Source of the DNA: Vulcanimicrobiota bacterium
GTDB lineage: Bacteria > Eremiobacterota > Eremiobacteria > Baltobacterales > Baltobacteraceae
NCBI GenBank assembly: GCA_028287545.1
Contig: JAQBPL010000335.1
Location: 1 to 7,429 of the forward strand
Direction: 5' to 3'
Length of the DNA stretch: 7,429 bases
The stretch's first letter is position 1. Every line of letters begins with the position of its first letter. Under the pieces are notes generated by a model. That model saw nothing but the letters and a program-made list of their open reading frames with translations, did not search any database and had not been told where the DNA came from. A program made the translations under genes and the position numbers. Positions 6,053-7,429 of this stretch are shown here, one piece after another.

Positions 6053-6080
6053 CCTCTTTCGTCGAGTACCGATTCGCGAG

Positions 6081-7429
6081 CTAGGCGGCTGCTCCGTGGC
6101 AGCGTTTGTATTTCTTGCCGCTGCCGCACGGGCAGAGGTCGTTGCGGCCCACCTTGTCGGCCGCGCTCTGCTTCGGTTTCGCCGGCTCGCCTTCGCCGAG
6201 GTTCGTGCGCAGGTTGCTGGCTTCGTATTTCGGCGCCGGCCCGAGCAGACGTTCCGCGGTCGCTTGATCCATGCGCGGATGCGCCAGCGGCTCGGCTGAA
6301 GACGCGACCGGCTGCGGCGCGATGCTGCCGCTCGGCAGCGGCGCGAACTGCGGCATCGCGTACCCGTCGCCGGCCTGCAGCGGCGCGCCGTTCGCATCGA
6401 CCGGATAGCCGCCCTCGCCGCCCTCTTCCGGCGGACCGACCTCGATCCGCATCGAGAACACGGCCTTGATCGCTTCGTCGGCGATGTTGTTCTTGAGATC
6501 CTCGAAGATCTCGTAGGCTTCTTTTTCGTACTCGACGCGCGGGTCTTTTTGGCCGTACCCGCGCAGGCCGATCCCGCTCTTGAGCGTGTCCATGATGTAG
6601 AGATGATCGACCCACAAACGGTCGATGATCGGCAGCATGATGTACTGCGCTTCGATCATGCGCATGAGCTCGGCGCCGACTTCGAGTTCCTTCGCCTCGT
6701 ACGCCGCGAGCGCGATCTCGAAGAGCCGCGCTTTCATCCCCTCGCGGTCGAGCTTCTCGAGCTCCTCGACCGTGATCTTGTCCTTGACCGGAGCGCTCTG
6801 CTCCATCTCGTCGATGATCGCTTGGAGATCCCACTCGGAGGGATGCTCTTCTTCGGGTGCGCCGGTGTCGACGGCGTAGCCGGCCTTGCGGCGCAGCGTG
6901 TCGACGAAGAACTCGCGCAGGCTCTGCCCTTCGAGCACCCGGCGGCGCTCGCCGTAGATGATCTCGCGCTGCTTGTTCATCACGTCGTCGTATTCGAGGA
7001 CGGACTTGCGGATCTCGTAGTTGTGGTTCTCGACCTTCGACTGCGCGTTCTCGATCGAGCGCGAGAGGATGCCGGCTTCGATCGGCGTCTCGTCGGTGAA
7101 CTTGACGAAGTCCATCATCTTCTGGAGCCGCTCTTGCCCGAACAGCCGCATCAGCTCGTCTTCGAGCGCGATGTAGAAGCGCGTCGTCCCGGGATCGCCC
7201 TGACGGCCGGCGCGGCCGCGCAGCTGGTTGTCGATGCGGCGCGACTCGTGCCGCTCGGTGCCGATGATGTGCAGGCCGCCCGCCTCGGGAACACCCTCAC
7301 CCAGCTTGATGTCGACGCCGCGGCCGGCCATGTTCGTCGCGATCGTCACGGTGCCGGGGATGCCGGCGTCCTTGATGATCTGCGCTTCCTGCTCGTGATA
7401 CTTCGCGTTGAGGACTTGGCACTCGATGC
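6081..7429 (-). CDS. secA: Protein translocase ATPase SecA, C-terminal 448 residues; runs off the right edge
   Basis: SecA is the cytosolic ATPase motor that pushes preproteins through SecYEG. The window enters in the second nucleotide-binding domain ([20 protein letters not shown]). It includes the helicase-like motifs [18 protein letters not shown] and [12 protein letters not shown] with the arginine fingers. The helical scaffold and wing domains follow ([28 protein letters not shown], and the conserved [20 protein letters not shown] segment). A Pro/Ala-rich linker then leads to the zinc-binding SEC-C tail, [18 protein letters not shown], before TAG 6083-6081. The tail keeps the C-x-C ... 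C-H ligands used for SecB and ribosome contacts. GRGVDI has Val where many SecAs have Thr, a mild variant. The gene is followed by its own terminator. It is the likely ancestral neighbour of prfB, now about 5.7 kb away. Confidence 0.97.
   Translation of the reverse strand, partial: IECQVLNAKYHEQEAQIIKDAGIPGTVTIATNMAGRGVDIKLGEGVPEAGGLHIIGTERHESRRIDNQLRGRAGRQGDPGTTRFYIALEDELMRLFGQERLQKMMDFVKFTDETPIEAGILSRSIENAQSKVENHNYEIRKSVLEYDDVMNKQREIIYGERRRVLEGQSLREFFVDTLRRKAGYAVDTGAPEEEHPSEWDLQAIIDEMEQSAPVKDKITVEELEKLDREGMKARLFEIALAAYEAKELEVGAELMRMIEAQYIMLPIIDRLWVDHLYIMDTLKSGIGLRGYGQKDPRVEYEKEAYEIFEDLKNNIADEAIKAVFSMRIEVGPPEEGGEGGYPVDANGAPLQAGDGYAMPQFAPLPSGSIAPQPVASSAEPLAHPRMDQATAERLLGPAPKYEASNLRTNLGEGEPAKPKQSAADKVGRNDLCPCGSGKKYKRCHGAAA

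Noticed and set aside
1..7429. CRISPR arrays, tRNA or rRNA genes, insertion sequences
   Set aside because: I saw no regularly spaced repeats, no tRNA-like cloverleaf and no transposase or terminal inverted repeats on either strand.

Overview
The window is GC-rich and every gene I can support lies on the minus strand, so transcription runs from high to low coordinates. In that order it holds the C-terminal 448 codons of secA, a five-gene chaperone-usher fimbrial cluster of the Csu / spore-coat-protein-U (SCPU) type, a small class I SAM-dependent methyltransferase, and the first part of prfB (peptide chain release factor 2). The long plus-strand ORFs are antisense shadows of these genes.

A chaperone-usher system needs an outer membrane, so the host is a diderm. 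A secA followed by prfB is a neighbourhood best known from Bacillota and relatives. A GC-rich diderm with that core order would suit a diderm lineage of the Terrabacteria side, for instance Eremiobacterota/Vulcanimicrobiota (WPS-2). That placement is a weak inference; I see no rRNA or other decisive marker.

Layout: secA ends at 6081 and is followed by a perfect 14-bp stem-loop terminator (6021-6052). About 110 bp of regulatory sequence follows, with GGTGTC repeats and a possible leaderless start. Then come SCPU subunit 1 (5393-5911), a hairpin-rich gap, SCPU subunit 2 (4809-5312), a strong terminator-like hairpin with a U-tract (4748-4797), the periplasmic chaperone (3968-4717), the outer-membrane usher (1621-3960) and SCPU subunit 3 (1133-1636). 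The chaperone-usher gap is 7 bp, and the usher overlaps subunit 3 by 16 bp. A methyltransferase (475-1065) and prfB (from 371 off the left edge) follow.

How the genes work together: SecA drives export through SecYEG, and all five fimbrial proteins carry apparent Sec signal peptides. The chaperone would hold SCPU subunits in the periplasm, and the usher would polymerise and secrete them by donor-strand exchange. Subunits 1 and 2 have N-terminal donor-strand-like extensions. Subunit 3 has none, which suggests it is the fibre tip. The terminator between subunit 2 and the chaperone would yield many subunit transcripts and fewer chaperone/usher/tip transcripts.

The first part of prfB is split by an in-frame UGA at codon 26 within a canonical CUU-UGA-C slip site, preceded by a Shine-Dalgarno-like AAGGTG. 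This is the classical autoregulatory +1 frameshift of RF2. It explains why no single long frame covers this end of the window.
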